From Anomaloglossus baeobatrachus (Eukaryota > Chordata > Amphibia > Anura > Aromobatidae), in assembly GCF_048569485.1 (NCBI RefSeq), contig NC_134354.1, forward strand, positions 448,570,230 through 448,634,229: 64,000 nt of DNA, read 5' to 3'. The notes beneath the pieces are model-generated. The model saw only the letters and a program-made list of their open reading frames with translations. It was not told the origin of the DNA and did not search any database. The position numbers and the translations under genes are program-made. The first letter of the stretch is position 1. The number at the start of each line of letters is the position of its first letter. Below, in pieces: positions 1 to 10,578 of the stretch.

Positions 1-469
1 CACATACTTACAGTACCTGCCCGGCGACGTCGCTGTGACCGGCAAACCGCCTCCTTTCTAAGGGAGGCGGTTTGTTCAGCGTCACAGCGACGTCACAGCT
101 GTGTCACTGAACCGCCGCCCAATAGAAGCGGAGGGGTGGAGATGAGCGGGATGTAACATCCCGCCCACCTTCTTCCTTCCGCATAGCGGCCGGGAGGCAG
201 GTAAGGAGAGCTTCCTCGTTCCTGCGGTGTCACACGGAGCGATGTGTGCTGCCACAGGTACGAGGAACAACCTCGTTACTGCTGCAGTACCGATATTTGA
301 GAATGGACCCCCATGTCACCGATGAGTGATTTTGCACGTTTTTGCAACGATGCAAAATCGCTCATAGATGTCACACGCAACGGCATCGCTAATGCGGCCG
401 GATGTGCGTCACCAATTCCGTGACCCCAACGAGTTCGCATTAGCGATGTCGTAGCGTGTAAAGCCCCCT
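1..469 (-). mobile_element. PIF/Harbinger-type MITE, family A, copy 1 (cut by window start)
   Basis: This is a non-autonomous DNA transposon copy in reverse orientation relative to the copies at 23553 and 24560. The right terminus reads GTGTAAAGCCCCCT and is followed by TTA, which matches the 3-bp target duplication seen at other copies. The body carries family hallmarks: a CG-rich segment around GCGACGTCGCTGTGAC, a hairpin with gcaaaatcgctca, and a subterminal GCATTAGCGATGTCGTAGC block. There is no coding capacity. The other end lies outside the window. Confidence 0.8.
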
Positions 470-472
470 TTA

Positions 473-1489
473 GAGATGAGAAATAGTGTACGACTAACCG
501 GTGAAGTGTGGGTAATGTAACAATATGAAGGAGATCATGGTTAGGACTAGCCTTTATCGGCAGTGTACAGATTGCAGAATATACTAGTGGTATATTTGGA
601 GAGGAAATTCAATAAAACTGCTAAGAGAAGATAATATCCTTTTATATGTTTTTTGGGGAAAAAAAATCTCTTGATCTGATCTGCTTCTTTCGGTGACAGT
701 ATCTTGGAGGTACGCGCTGTATTCAGCATTGTAACACGCTGCTGATAAATGTTAGGAGATAAATCCTTCTGTTCCAAAGATTAATTTTTGTTTTACTGCC
801 AAACTGTCTTGTTAGTGGGAAAAAGAGATGGTGCGTCTAGAAACCATAGAGACGGGTGACATGGAAACTACAAGTGTGAGAGAGCAAAAGAATTCAGACA
901 TCACCCACTTCTCGCAGCATTTGCTATACAATTGATAAGAAAAGCATTTAGGTGTGAATTGTCTATTGTTATAGATAAATGGAAACAACAAAATAAATAC
1001 AATACATATTTGGTTACAACTGCAATCCAGTTATCCTCACCATTGCAGAAATTCCACATGGCAGACCCACCCATCATATCATATTGGTATGGATTGCCAT
1101 ATTTTTGAAGAAGATAAACATACTGCCCATGGTCCCCCTTGAAGACAGGAATACTCTTATGATGTTTAATGTGTATTGTGATATGCTGTATTATAGATTA
1201 ATACTTTTTTGCCCAACAGTAGGGAAAGTTAAAGTTGGGGCGAGTCCAATTTAGCATGCTTATGAAAGTCTCCTATTTGCTTTATGTACTTTTATTTTCA
1301 AGGACATTTTCTTATTGTATTATTGTATGGGACTAAAATAATCTTTTAGCCATTGGAAATTTGCCTTTCTGAAGTTTAGTATCCTTTTAGTCCCTCTACT
1401 ATACATCTTATTACAGGATACATGAAAACAGTAGTGTAGCTATTCAGGATGGGAGGGGACAGAAGGAGAAGTCACACTGGGTTCTGCAA
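473..1489. other. Unassigned stretch
   Basis: This is AT-rich sequence with no repeat family that I recognise. The only coding-like signal is the minus-strand ORF at 553-777, listed separately. A possible host intergenic or intronic remnant is the simplest reading. Confidence 0.4.
553..777 (-). other. Possible exon or pseudogene fragment, unidentified
   Basis: A minus-strand open stretch starts at ATG 777 and its first 40 or so residues look protein-like. They include EQKDLSPNIYQQRV and a following ARTSKILSPKEADQIKRFF segment. The composition is balanced and not repeat-derived, unlike nearly every other ORF in the window. The second half becomes hydrophobic and low quality. An AG dinucleotide sits just upstream of the open segment in the minus direction, compatible with a splice acceptor, but I cannot identify a family. 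It may equally be chance. Confidence 0.2.
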
Positions 1490-1494
1490 TATTA

Positions 1495-1745
1495 GTGGCA
1501 CATATGGAGCCATCATACAGAAGGGTGATTACTGGGGGCCATAATACAGTGGGGGGACTACTGGGGGCTATCATACAGTGGGGGGGATACCGGGGCTATG
1601 ATATAGTCAGGGGTCTACTGAAGGCCGTCATACAATGGGCAGGCTACCGAGGGCCAATATACAATAGGGGGCTACTGAGCCTCCATACTTTGGGGGGCTA
1701 TCATACAGTGAGGGGCTACTAAGGTCTGTCATACAGAGAGAGGGG
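1495..1745 (+). repeat. Degenerate 35-40 bp minisatellite
   Basis: Imperfect tandem copies of a unit containing GGGGGCTATCATACAGTG and CTACTG recur about every 35-40 bp, roughly seven times. The 75-codon ORF across it is a by-product of the repeat. Confidence 0.75.
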
Positions 1746-1841
1746 GATACTTTGGGGTCCTTCATGCTGTGTATAGGAAGCTGTGGAGGGCATCATGCTA
1801 TGTAGAGGGGAACTATATATGTGGAGACTCAGGAGACATTA

Positions 1842-2107
1842 TTAAAGGGAATCTGTCACCAGGTTTTTGCTACCGCACATATATTTTCACGTAGGATGGG
1901 TATTAGGGATGACATTACATATAAACGCAAACTGCCTCTTGCTTATTAGTATAGTCACTCCTGAATAGACTATATCCCTGTAAAATAACAGCCCAGTTAT
2001 ACCGCTCGTCCAGTAATGTATCTGTTATGTCCACGATATCATAATTTTCTTCTAGCAGTATTAAATATAATTCCTCCATCTTGTTGCATGTTGCATCTTG
2101 TTGTGTA
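1842..2107. repeat. MITE-like terminus
   Basis: The segment opens with TTAAAGGGAATCTGTCACC, a terminal-looking sequence. A related, diverged inverted terminus (CTGGTGATTGGTTCATTTTAA) occurs at about 56612-56638. No matching second terminus is visible before the Gypsy LTR begins at 2112, so this copy looks truncated. Confidence 0.4.
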
Positions 2108-2111
2108 CATG

Positions 2112-3091
2112 TGTGGCACCCCAGTGGTCATGGGAGCCACAGTGGCATTGCTCTCCTCATCGGGGGGCGATGCTATGTCTGGAAGCAGCGGGGAGACCTC
2201 TATGCCAGGTACAATCACACACACAACACTTCCTAATCCAGGCCAGAAGGGGGAGTTCAAGTCCTGTTTGGGGCAAGCTTCCCTGTGCGTTCTGGGCTGG
2301 GGAGGGGTTAGAGAGAGGAACAGGAAGACAAAACTTAGAACTCTAGTAATAGTGAAAGAGAGGGGTTTCTGTAAGAGAGCTGGCTCAAGCTTTCCATGAC
2401 TGAGCACTGAATCAGGACACCGGGGTCCTCAACTGTCGGGTACTAACAGCCCAGCAGTAAACCCGGAGGGCAGCAGGTTCCACACCGCCTGTCCAAACAG
2501 AGACTTCCAAGGCGCAGTAGCATAATATAGCTTGAGGCAGCTGAAGTACCGGCGGGCCCTACATCCTGCTCGCACTGCCTGCCACAAGGCACAAGGAAAA
2601 TTACACCTAGAAAGAGGGACGCTGTGCTGCTCCAGGCCACAATGACCCACGGTCAGAGCACACTAAGGAAGGCCTTCCACGTACCTGGCAGAGAAGGGAT
2701 TTCTCACTGCTTTCCGGCTGACCGGACCACTATAACCTGGGACCATAACAACTGACCAGTAAAAGGTAAAGGAAACTACCAGCCTGTGTTGGCGTCCTCA
2801 GCCGCGCTCCCCAGTGTACAACACGATAGACTACCACCCTCATCATCCTCTCCGGGGCCCGCTCCGTCTGTGGGGAAACATCTTACCTGCTACTACCATC
2901 CGCCCCGGAGGCCAGCGACAGCAGCGTTGGCTATTCCCTGGCCGCATACCGCAGGTGGCATCACAAAATCAAACCTCTATTATCACCCACTTCTTTTTTG
3001 TACACCTCGTGGCTACCCCATGATATTCCCCTGACCCGACATCACCGGCTCGGTGAAGAGTAACTTAACCCCTTTCCACGTGGGTGCTACA
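2112..3091 (+). repeat. 5' LTR of the Gypsy element
   Basis: The 980-bp LTR begins TGTGGCACCCC and ends GGGTGCTACA. It matches the LTR at 10579-11597 along its length. CATG precedes it and a primer-binding-like site follows directly. Confidence 0.88.
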
Positions 3092-3112
3092 ACTTGGCGT
3101 CACAAACAGGAT
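3092..3112 (+). promoter_or_regulatory. Primer-binding-like site of the Gypsy element
   Basis: ACTTGGCGTCACAAACAGG follows the 5' LTR immediately. The position is that of a reverse-transcription primer-binding site. I could not assign a tRNA. The same sequence with one difference flanks the LTR of the element at 25425-29989. Confidence 0.6.
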
Positions 3113-3313
3113 AAAGTATCCAGGCTAATCGGGTACTGTGTGCCTTACAGAACTGTGTATAACGTATTCTTCAAAAGCGTCGGTCGCCATTAACTGTGTC
3201 GCGTGGGAAGAAAAGGCACGAAGAAAAACCTCGCCGCTCGAGCAGCTGAGAGTTAACCCCCGTTTCCCCCAGTGAGACGTGGAACCTGGCTCAGGTTCAC
3301 CAAGGGGGAAAAG

Positions 3314-3448
3314 ATGTCCAACCAGAACGGGGACCCGGCTGCCATGGTAGCCACAGCACCGGAAATGCCACTAGTTATACCTTACGTACCGGGAGCGACG
3401 TGGCTGCCGCAATATTCAGGAGAGTCACATGCCTTGAGCAAATTCTAA
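3314..3448 (+). pseudogene. Gag-like start of the Gypsy fossil
   Basis: An ATG at 3314, 222 bp after the LTR, opens a short reading stretch beginning MSNQNGDPAAMV and including VPGATWLPQYSGE. Position and composition fit the start of a Gypsy gag. It is a fossil fragment. Confidence 0.5.
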
Positions 3449-4003
3449 ATGAGACTGAGCAGTTTATTTGATGTGTATCCTCTGACGGAAACCAAAAAGT
3501 GAGCATACTAATTGGTCAGTTAACAGGTTCAGCCCAGCGAGATGCCAAGTCCTGGCCGGACTGTGGAACAAGCTCTGGCTCGGCTGAAGGACACCTTTGA
3601 CACTCACATAGCAGCGGAGATTCAGTGCCTTGCAAAAGTATTCGGCCCCCTTTCCAACCTTTTCCCACATTTCAGGCTTCAAACATAAAGATAAAAATTT
3701 TAATGTTATAGTGAAGAATCAACAGCAAGTGGGACACAATTGTGAAGTTGAACGAAATTTATTGCTTATTTTAAACTTTTGTAAAAAAAAGAATAAACTG
3801 AAAATTGGGGCATGCAATATTATCCCTTTACTTTCAGTGCAGCAAACTCACTCCAGAAGTTCATTGAGGATCTCTGAATGATCCAATGTGTCCTAAACGA
3901 CTGATGATGATAAATATAAGCCACCTGTGTGTAATCTATTCTCCGTATAAATGCATCTGCTCTGTGATAGTCTCAGTGTTCTGTTTAAAGCACAAAGAGC
4001 ATC

Positions 4004-4953
4004 ATGAAGACCAAGGAACACAACAGGCAGGTTCGTGATACTGTTGTGGAGAATTTTAAAGTCAGATTTTGTTACAAAAAGATTTCCACAACTTTAAACA
4101 TCCCAGGAAGCACTGTGCAAGCGATCATATTGAAATGGAAGGAGTATCATACCACTGCAAATCTACCAAGGCCCGGCGTCCCGCAAGAATTTCATCTCAA
4201 CAAGGAGAAGACTGATCAGAGATGCAGCCAAGAGGCCCATGATCACTCTGGATGAACTGTAGAGATCTACAACGGAGGTGGAAAGTCTGTCCATAGGACA
4301 ACAATCAGTCGTACACTGCACAAATATGGCCTTTAAAGAAGAGTGGCAAGAAGAAAGCCATTTCTCAAAGATATCCATAAAAAGTGTTGTTTAAAGTTTG
4401 CCACAAGCCACCTGGGAGACACACCAAACATGTGGAAGAAGGTGCTCTGGTCAGATGAAACCAAAATCAAACTTTTTGGGCACAATGCCAAACGATATGT
4501 TTGGCGTAAAAGCAACACAGCTGAACACACCATTCCCACTGCCAAACGTGGTGGCAGCATCATGGTTTGGGCCAGCTTTTCTTCAGCTGGGACAGGGAAG
4601 ATGGTTAAAATCGATGAGAAGATGGATGGAGCCAAATAAAGGACCATTCTTGAAGAAAACCTGTTGGAGTCTGCAAAAGACTTGTGACAGGGACGGAGAT
4701 TTGTCTTCCAACAAGACAATGATCCCAAACATAAAGCAAAATCTATAATGGAATGGTTCACAAATAAACGTATCCAGGTGTTAGAATGGCCAAGTCAAAG
4801 TCCAGACCTGAATCCAATCGAGAATCTGTGGAAAGAGCTGAAAACTGCTGTTCACAAACGCTCTCCATCCAACCTCACTCAGCTCGAGCTGTTTGCAAAG
4901 GAAGAATGGGCAAGAATTTCAGTCTCTCAATGTGCAAAACTCATAGAGACTTA
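4004..4953 (+). pseudogene. Tc1 transposase pseudogene (DD34E family)
   Basis: Three collinear segments in different frames encode Tc1 transposase. The N-terminal segment (from ATG 4004) has the paired-like helix-turn-helix DNA-binding region with KISTTLNIPGSTVQ. The middle segment (4343-4639) has the first catalytic Asp in VLWSDETKIKLFG and the MVWASFSS block. The segment near 4711 has the second Asp in QQDNDPKH. The last segment (4748-4953) has the [11 protein letters not shown] block with the catalytic Glu. Frame changes separate the segments, so no full-length enzyme is encoded. The C-terminal end is cut off by the MITE at 4954. The family mobilises DNA by cut-and-paste at TA. Confidence 0.92.
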
Positions 4954-5531
4954 AGGGTGCTTTACACGCTCGACATCGCTAGCGACTGCTAGCGATGTTG
5001 CGAGCGATAGCACCCGCCCCCGTCGTTCGTGCGACATTTGGTGATCGCTGCCATAGCGAACAATATTGCTACGGCAGCGTCACACACACATACCTGTTCA
5101 GCGACGTCGTTGTGACCGCCGAACAATCCCTCCTTCAAGAGGGAGGTGCGTTTGGCGTCACAGCGGCGTCACTAAGCGGCCGCCCAATAGCAGAGGAGGG
5201 GCGGAGATGAGCAGCCGGAACATGCCACCCACCTCCTTCCTTCCTCATTGCCGGTGGACGCAAGTAAGGAGATGTTCGTCGTTCCTGCGGTGTCACACAC
5301 AGCATGTGGGATGCCGCAGGAACAGCGAACAACCAGCGGCATGCACCACTAACGATATTATGAAAAGGAGCAACGTGTCAACGATCAACGATTTTTGACG
5401 TTTTTGCGATCGTTGATCGTCGCTCCTAGCTGTCACACGCTGCGATGTCGCTAACGACGCCGGATGTGCATCACAAACACCGTGACCCTGACGATATATC
5501 GTTAGCGATGTCGCAGCGTGTAAAGCACCCT
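4954..5531 (+). mobile_element. PIF/Harbinger-type MITE, family A, copy 2
   Basis: The 578-bp copy starts AGGGTGCTTTACACGCTCG after TTA and ends AGCGTGTAAAGCACCCT before ATA. The surrounding Tc1 sequence normally reads through GACTTACCCC at this place, so the Tc1 copy gives an empty-site reference and supports a 3-bp TTA duplication with one later change. There is no coding capacity. Confidence 0.85.
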
Positions 5532-5869
5532 ATACCCCAAGCGACTTGCAACTGTAATCGCAGCAAAAGGTGGCGCTACAAAGTATTAACTTAAAGGGGC
5601 TGTATAATATTGCACGCCTCAATTTTCAGTTTATTATTTTTGATAAAAGTTTAAAATAAGCAATACATTTCGTTCAACTTCACAACTGTGTCCCACTTGT
5701 TGATTCTTCACCATAACATTAAAATTTTTATCTTTATGTTTGAAGCCTGAAATATGGGAAAAGTTGAAAAATTCAAAGGGGCCGAATACTTTCACAAGGC
5801 ACTGTAAAAAGATAAATGTGCAATTCTTCGGGTGTAAGCAGAGGGTGCAGGACAGTGTACAGGACTATG

Positions 5870-6864
5870 TGTGGCACCTGCTTTGGGAGCAATATATAGA
5901 ATTCCACCCACATTCACCTCTACAGATGTTGCTTCTTTGGTTGAACTGGAAAATACTACAATTCCCAAGGTGCCTTGCAAATCTGGGGGAGGAGAACAAA
6001 GGAGGGAGGGGTGGAAGGAAGATGAGCCATCTTGGAGGGGTGAAGCTGCAACTCTGTGTGATGAGAGACTGAGTGCTGAAGCTACAGGATGCACCATTAG
6101 TAGGAGCTGCTGTCCTCCAGGTTTACCACGCCGAAGAAGGATTTTGCCTGCTGTACCCACTACTCTCTGCAAGACATTGAATCCAGACGCCCCAGTGTGG
6201 AATAGACTGAGAGAACAGGCCTGCTGCAGACAGAAGTGAGTAGGACATTGCTGTGACTTGTAGTTCTACAGTTTGAGAAGTGTGCTGGCGCAAATTACAA
6301 GGCCTTGCTAAAGAGGACTTTTGATTGCACTAACTGGGAGTTTGTATAGGACCAGCCCTGGGGAAATACTGCCTTCATTACTTTAAGTGCACCAACGTAC
6401 AGCAAGTGCGCCAACATCCGCGGCAACTGGGACCCCAATTTGGGACTGTGTCATTTGTGAGGTTGTAGCTGTTAGTTGGTAGATCGTAATTAGTCAGCAG
6501 AGTGTGTGGTGTAGGTTAAAGAGGAAGCATTACCTCTAACCTTGAGGTCTATTACAAAGAGCCCCTCCTGCATTTTTGTAGAATACTGCATAACATATCT
6601 TGTTGTTCACTGTTATTTGCTTTTACCCTGCAATTGCCATTTTTCATCCTCCTGCAAATAAACCTGTTAAGATTTCTAACCTTAGTTATTGTGAGTGTGT
6701 AAGGAGCGTGGGCAGGGGTTTCCCAAGTCGACCCCTAGCAGAAGACAAAGAACCTTCTGCATTCCCCTAGAGCTCCTAGCAAGATTCGAGTGGAGGCACT
6801 GCATCATATCAAGCTGAGAACTACAGAACACCCTGCCCCAGCGGCAAATTAAAGGGGTGTTACA
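5870..6864 (+). mobile_element. Solo LTR inside the Gypsy element
   Basis: This 995-bp segment starts TGTGGCACCTGC, ends GGGGTGTTACA and is flanked by 4-bp TATG copies at 5866-5869 and 6865-6868. It interrupts the Gypsy gag-like region. It differs in sequence from the host LTR but has similar ends. An AATAAA is present near 6657. No internal region remains. Confidence 0.8.
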
Positions 6865-7390
6865 TATGCTTTAAACTTTCAAGAGGCGCTGATGGCTGTG
6901 AAACAAGTGGATCCTGGGAGTGTGCATGAAGGGGACTGACTGCTGACCGAGCAGTTCCTCGAGGGTCTCCAGTCCGGCGCCCACCGGACCCAGCTGCGCA
7001 TACTGGCCCTACAGAACCCTGAATTAGACTTTACCCACTTCAAGGACCCGGCCATCTGGGTGCTGCGTGACTTGACCCCGGATGGCGCTACACCAACCCG
7101 CCTCCCAGCCATCACATACCCAGAGGTGGCGCCTTCTACCCAGACTACCGTGGAAGCGGATGCCCAGATCTTGGGTGGTGATTTCCCTGCACACCTGAGG
7201 CTTCAGGTCCAAGAACTGTCAAAGAACGTGGCCACCCTCGCTAATGCTGTACAAACCATGCAAACTACTCCGTGGCCCACGGACACCGGGCTAGCCACCG
7301 GACCAGATGGCGCCCAGAGACGATGGCGAAGGGGAAACCCCTCGGCCTGGGGGTGGGTCAGTGATTGCTGTGACCCCGCCGGGTGACCTA
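6865..7390 (+). pseudogene. Gag-like segment of the Gypsy fossil
   Basis: The readable stretch includes EQFLEGLQSGAHRTQLRILA and a downstream segment rich in Q, T and P, typical of Gypsy gag capsid and linker. It lies just 5' of the retropepsin-like segment, the expected order. It is broken. Confidence 0.55.
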
Positions 7391-7473
7391 TTTGACGCTG
7401 TTGTGACAAGGCAGGACACTATGCTCAGGACTGTCCTCTGGGCCCACAGATACCCGGGGCTAGAGATCGACCT

Positions 7474-7800
7474 TTGGGTGTGGGGAGGACTAACCCAACC
7501 GACTTGTGGGACAAATATGTGGGAGGGCAACCGGTCCTACCAATCGTGTTGGATGGCATCCCGATGAACGCCCTTCTGGACATTGGGTCCCAGCTGACAA
7601 CCATACCATATGTTCTTTACAAAAAGTATTGGGTCGATTCTGACATGACCTGTGGCCCTGATACAGACTTGTCCATAATTGCCAGTAATAGGCAGCCCTT
7701 GCCGCAGGTGGGCTACAAGGAAGTGACCATCAAAGTGGGACGGATAGAGCTGAAATCACAGGGTATGATAATTGTGGACCCAAGGCACAAGGCGCGCACG
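7474..7800 (+). pseudogene. Retropepsin-like segment of the Gypsy fossil
   Basis: The segment includes PVLPIVLDGIPMNALLDIGS followed by QLTTIP, resembling the retropepsin active-site block, which normally reads LLDTGS. Downstream hydrophobic strands (VTIKVGRIELKSQGMIIVD) fit the fold. It follows gag-like sequence. It is part of a fossil. Confidence 0.65.
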
Positions 7801-7809
7801 CGCACAGCC

Positions 7810-8528
7810 ATGACAGATGAAATAAGAGGAAGAGCATAATATACATAAGCATAGACACTGCGACTGCATATACAATATAAGTGCGATGTACAAAATACAA
7901 AAATATTATTATAGCATAAGACAAATTCCATTGAGGCACAACATGTATGCAGTCCAGTATCCGTGTCCATTTAAATAGAGAAAATCTCCTCAATTTTCAT
8001 ATGTCACATTTCGGCTCAATAAGTTGAAATAAGGCAGGATCAAAGCTGTTGTTTCTGGGGAACATATAAAGAGAAGGGAGGAACAAAATAAGTGATAATA
8101 AGAAAAAGGAAAAGATCAACTTAAAAACACACCCATCTCCCTCAGTCAGGAGGGGGAGAAACCCAAAAGGTGGGGCAGTGTCATAAAAAGGAGGCAAAAC
8201 TTAAACCCTCATTGAGACCTGACGGGGTGACTGTACCCAATGTCACCATCCATCTTGTCTCACGTTGGGCTAGCCTTCTCTTGATATTGCCACCTCTAAT
8301 GCCACCATGGACTACCTCAATCCCACATATCAGTAGGGATTTCGGATCACACCCATGGTAGGCCTTAAAGTGGCGTGGAATGGTTTTCAAGGAGGCAATA
8401 TCAGTTACAGTCCTAGCCGCAGCAATGTCTCTTACGTGTTCACGGACACGAACACGCAATTCGCGGGACGTCAGTCCAATGTAGATCAATGGGCACCCAC
8501 AAACAGCATAATACTTTACAGTAATATA
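7810..8528 (-). mobile_element. Penelope-like element fragment with GIY-YIG endonuclease
   Basis: The minus strand encodes the C-terminal GIY-YIG nuclease of a PLE. Around 8489 the reading continues upstream through VKYYAVCGCPLIYIGLTSRE. It then shows RVREHVRDI, the HF-KAYH block, RGGN and QRETRWM, and ends with GLNEGLSF, the order typical of Penelope/Poseidon-type proteins. A non-coding tail of about 370 bp follows towards 7810. The reverse transcriptase part is absent, as in 5'-truncated PLE copies. Its insertion separates the retropepsin-like segment from the RNase H/integrase part of the Gypsy fossil. Exact ends are uncertain by some tens of bases. Confidence 0.85.
8181..8522 (-). pseudogene. 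GIY-YIG nuclease domain (PLE)
   Basis: About 110 codons cover the domain core. The YIG motif and the Arg-rich RVREHVRDI helix are visible. In the family this endonuclease nicks target DNA for target-primed reverse transcription. The N-terminal reverse transcriptase is missing, so the copy cannot act alone. Confidence 0.85.
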
Positions 8529-9830
8529 GCGGGCAGGCCGGAAGAACGCAAACGCAGATGCCCTGTCCCGGATGCCTCATCTACCAGAAGCTGGAAAAGA
8601 TTTGGATGGGATGGAGGAGATGCCAGCCTTCTACCGGCTGTCTCTCAATGCTTGCACCAGGTGAAGGAGAAGCAAGCACCGGAACAAGTAGCCTCTCTTA
8701 ACCCGCTGTCCCGCCATAACTGAGGAGAGACACAAGACAGGGATCCGACCATTCATTTGGTCAAGGAACTGTTAACCCAAGCTAATTCATATCTTGGCCC
8801 AGATGCTCCCCAGTAAGGACGACAGCTGTGGAACGAGAAGGGCAAACTCTTCATCTACAAGAAAAGGCTGTGTAGAAAACCCCTTTATCTCCGAACCAAT
8901 GGGCTGGTCTGGCAGATAATTGTTCCAAGGAGGGATGCCCCAATGGTATTGGGGGCTTATCATGATGGGGCGAGGCACTTCAGATGGAAGAAGCTGGAAT
9001 CCCTGCTACGCACCCGCTTCTACTGGATCGGTATGAGACCGGCAATCGAGAAATGGTGTCGAGAGTGTGGACCATGTAGCCTGAGATGGAGGGACTGCAA
9101 AAGCCAGAGAGCTCCCTTGCAACCCATTGTCACAAAGCAGCCACTTGACCTGGTGGCACTGGATCATGTAAAGTTGGCTCCGAGTCGATCCGGCTACATC
9201 TACGCTCTCACTATAATGGACCATTACTCATGTTTCCTGGTGGTCCCAGTTAAAGACCAGATGGCCAAGACTGCAGCCAAGGCATTCCAGGAATACTTCT
9301 GTCAGCCCCATGGCTACCTGGAGAAAGTACTCACTGACTAAGGGCCATCCTTTTGAGGTTGAAGTGTTTTAAGAATTCTGTTTGATTGTAAGAAGATAAG
9401 AATCACACCCAAACCAATGGGCTGTGTGAAAAGATAAACCACGTGGTGCTAGATCTGCTGAAGACCCTGCCCTTGGAAGAGAGAAACTTGTGGCCAGAGA
9501 AGCTGGCCGACCTGGTGGACATGTACAACCACATCCCGGTGAAGTCCACTAAGTGTACCCCGGCTTATCTGATGTGGGCGAGACCTGGTAGGCTTCCCAT
9601 AGACCTGGACATTGGAGTCTTGGTGCCTGAAGCAGCTCCACCAGATACTGACTTGGACACTGCACAACAGCAACAGTATCGCAAGGTCCAAGTGTGTGTA
9701 GAAGAGAGTTTATCCCAGGCCAGACTGAGACAAGAGAAGCACTACAATCAAGCGGCCCCAGCCACCCCTCTAGCACCTGGGGAGCAAGTCTTTAAAAGGA
9801 AACGAAGGGTGCACAAATTGGATGACTAGT
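8529..9830 (+). pseudogene. RNase H end and integrase of the Gypsy fossil
   Basis: The stretch starts with the NADALSRMP motif that closes Gypsy RNase H domains. Integrase sequence follows: a zinc-binding H-C type segment (HDGARHF to CRECGPC, about 8955-9095) and catalytic-core blocks with DHVKL and the LTD motif near 9335. The region near 9443-9830 has C-terminal features. It is broken. Confidence 0.8.
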
Positions 9831-10565
9831 GGGAAGCTGAGCCATATACCGTCCTGCTCGTGAACTTTGTCAACCCTAAGGTGTGCCTCATTAGTAAGGA
9901 TGAAGGAAGAACGTCAGCTGCAGTTTCAAGGGATCACCTGAAAGTATGCCCCAGTCAGCTGAAGACTGGCGGAGATGGTCTGAAGTTTCCCAGCCTAAAG
10001 CACAAGAAGAGACTATCCAAACTGTCCTTAGAGCATTTCCCAAAACCTGGACACAGTGGAACCAAGGTGTTATAGTACCGGTCTTAACCTTCCGTCAAGC
10101 TGTTCCACCTGCAGTGGTACTGACCCCAGCTCAACCCGAAGATCCCCCGGCTGAAGCAACAGTAACTCTAGTCCAACCCGAAGACCTACTAGTTGGTGAA
10201 GCGGATGTTATATCGGCGGAGGAACCGGAGAACCTGCATCCTGCTCATGGTGAATCTGTTGTACCCATGGTGAGTCTAGGGAGTAGTGAGAGTTGACCTG
10301 TCCTGCCAGTAAGCACAGGGCATCCTTCTGTAGGCAGCCGGGTCGGGTTGGGAGAATTATCAAACAATGAGGGGTTACAGCCAACTCTGCACAGGTTGCA
10401 GTGGAGCAATCTGAGTCAAAAACTGGCACGGTACCTAGAAACAGATGTATAAAGTGTACAGCTGATGGATGTAAATATTTTGTGTATGTAAACTGTATTA
10501 ATTGTAATGTCTTGTACTTTGTTTTAGTCTTTTAAATGTTTCCTCAGTCCCGGAGTACTGAATTT
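9831..10565 (+). other. 3' internal region of the Gypsy fossil
   Basis: The first part still reads like the integrase tail and linker. The remainder is Pro/Glu-rich in one frame and then non-coding up to the polypurine tract. No envelope-like gene is seen. Confidence 0.5.
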
Positions 10566-10578
10566 AACCAAGGGGGAA
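10566..10578 (+). promoter_or_regulatory. Polypurine tract of the Gypsy element
   Basis: ACCAAGGGGGAA lies directly upstream of the 3' LTR, in the position of the plus-strand primer. The same AAGGGGGAA core precedes the LTR of the element at 25425-29989. Confidence 0.7.

Larger units (their letters stand above)
3623..5804 (+). mobile_element. Tc1-type DNA transposon, inserted in the Gypsy element
   Basis: Terminal inverted repeats start CAGTGCCTTGCAAAAGTATT at 3623 and end with the complement at 5804. The arms are complementary for about 160-200 bp. TA follows the right end. The left flank is TT, so that side of the usual TA duplication has changed. The element carries a broken Tc1 transposase and is interrupted by a family-A MITE (4954-5531). 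Insertion into the Gypsy gag region means it is younger than that element. Confidence 0.93.

Noticed and set aside
2016-2407. Opposed ORFs of 122-127 codons near 2.0-2.4 kb, and their counterparts at 10.5-11.1 kb
   Set aside because: They lie in the Gypsy LTRs and recur there because the LTRs are copies. No protein domain.
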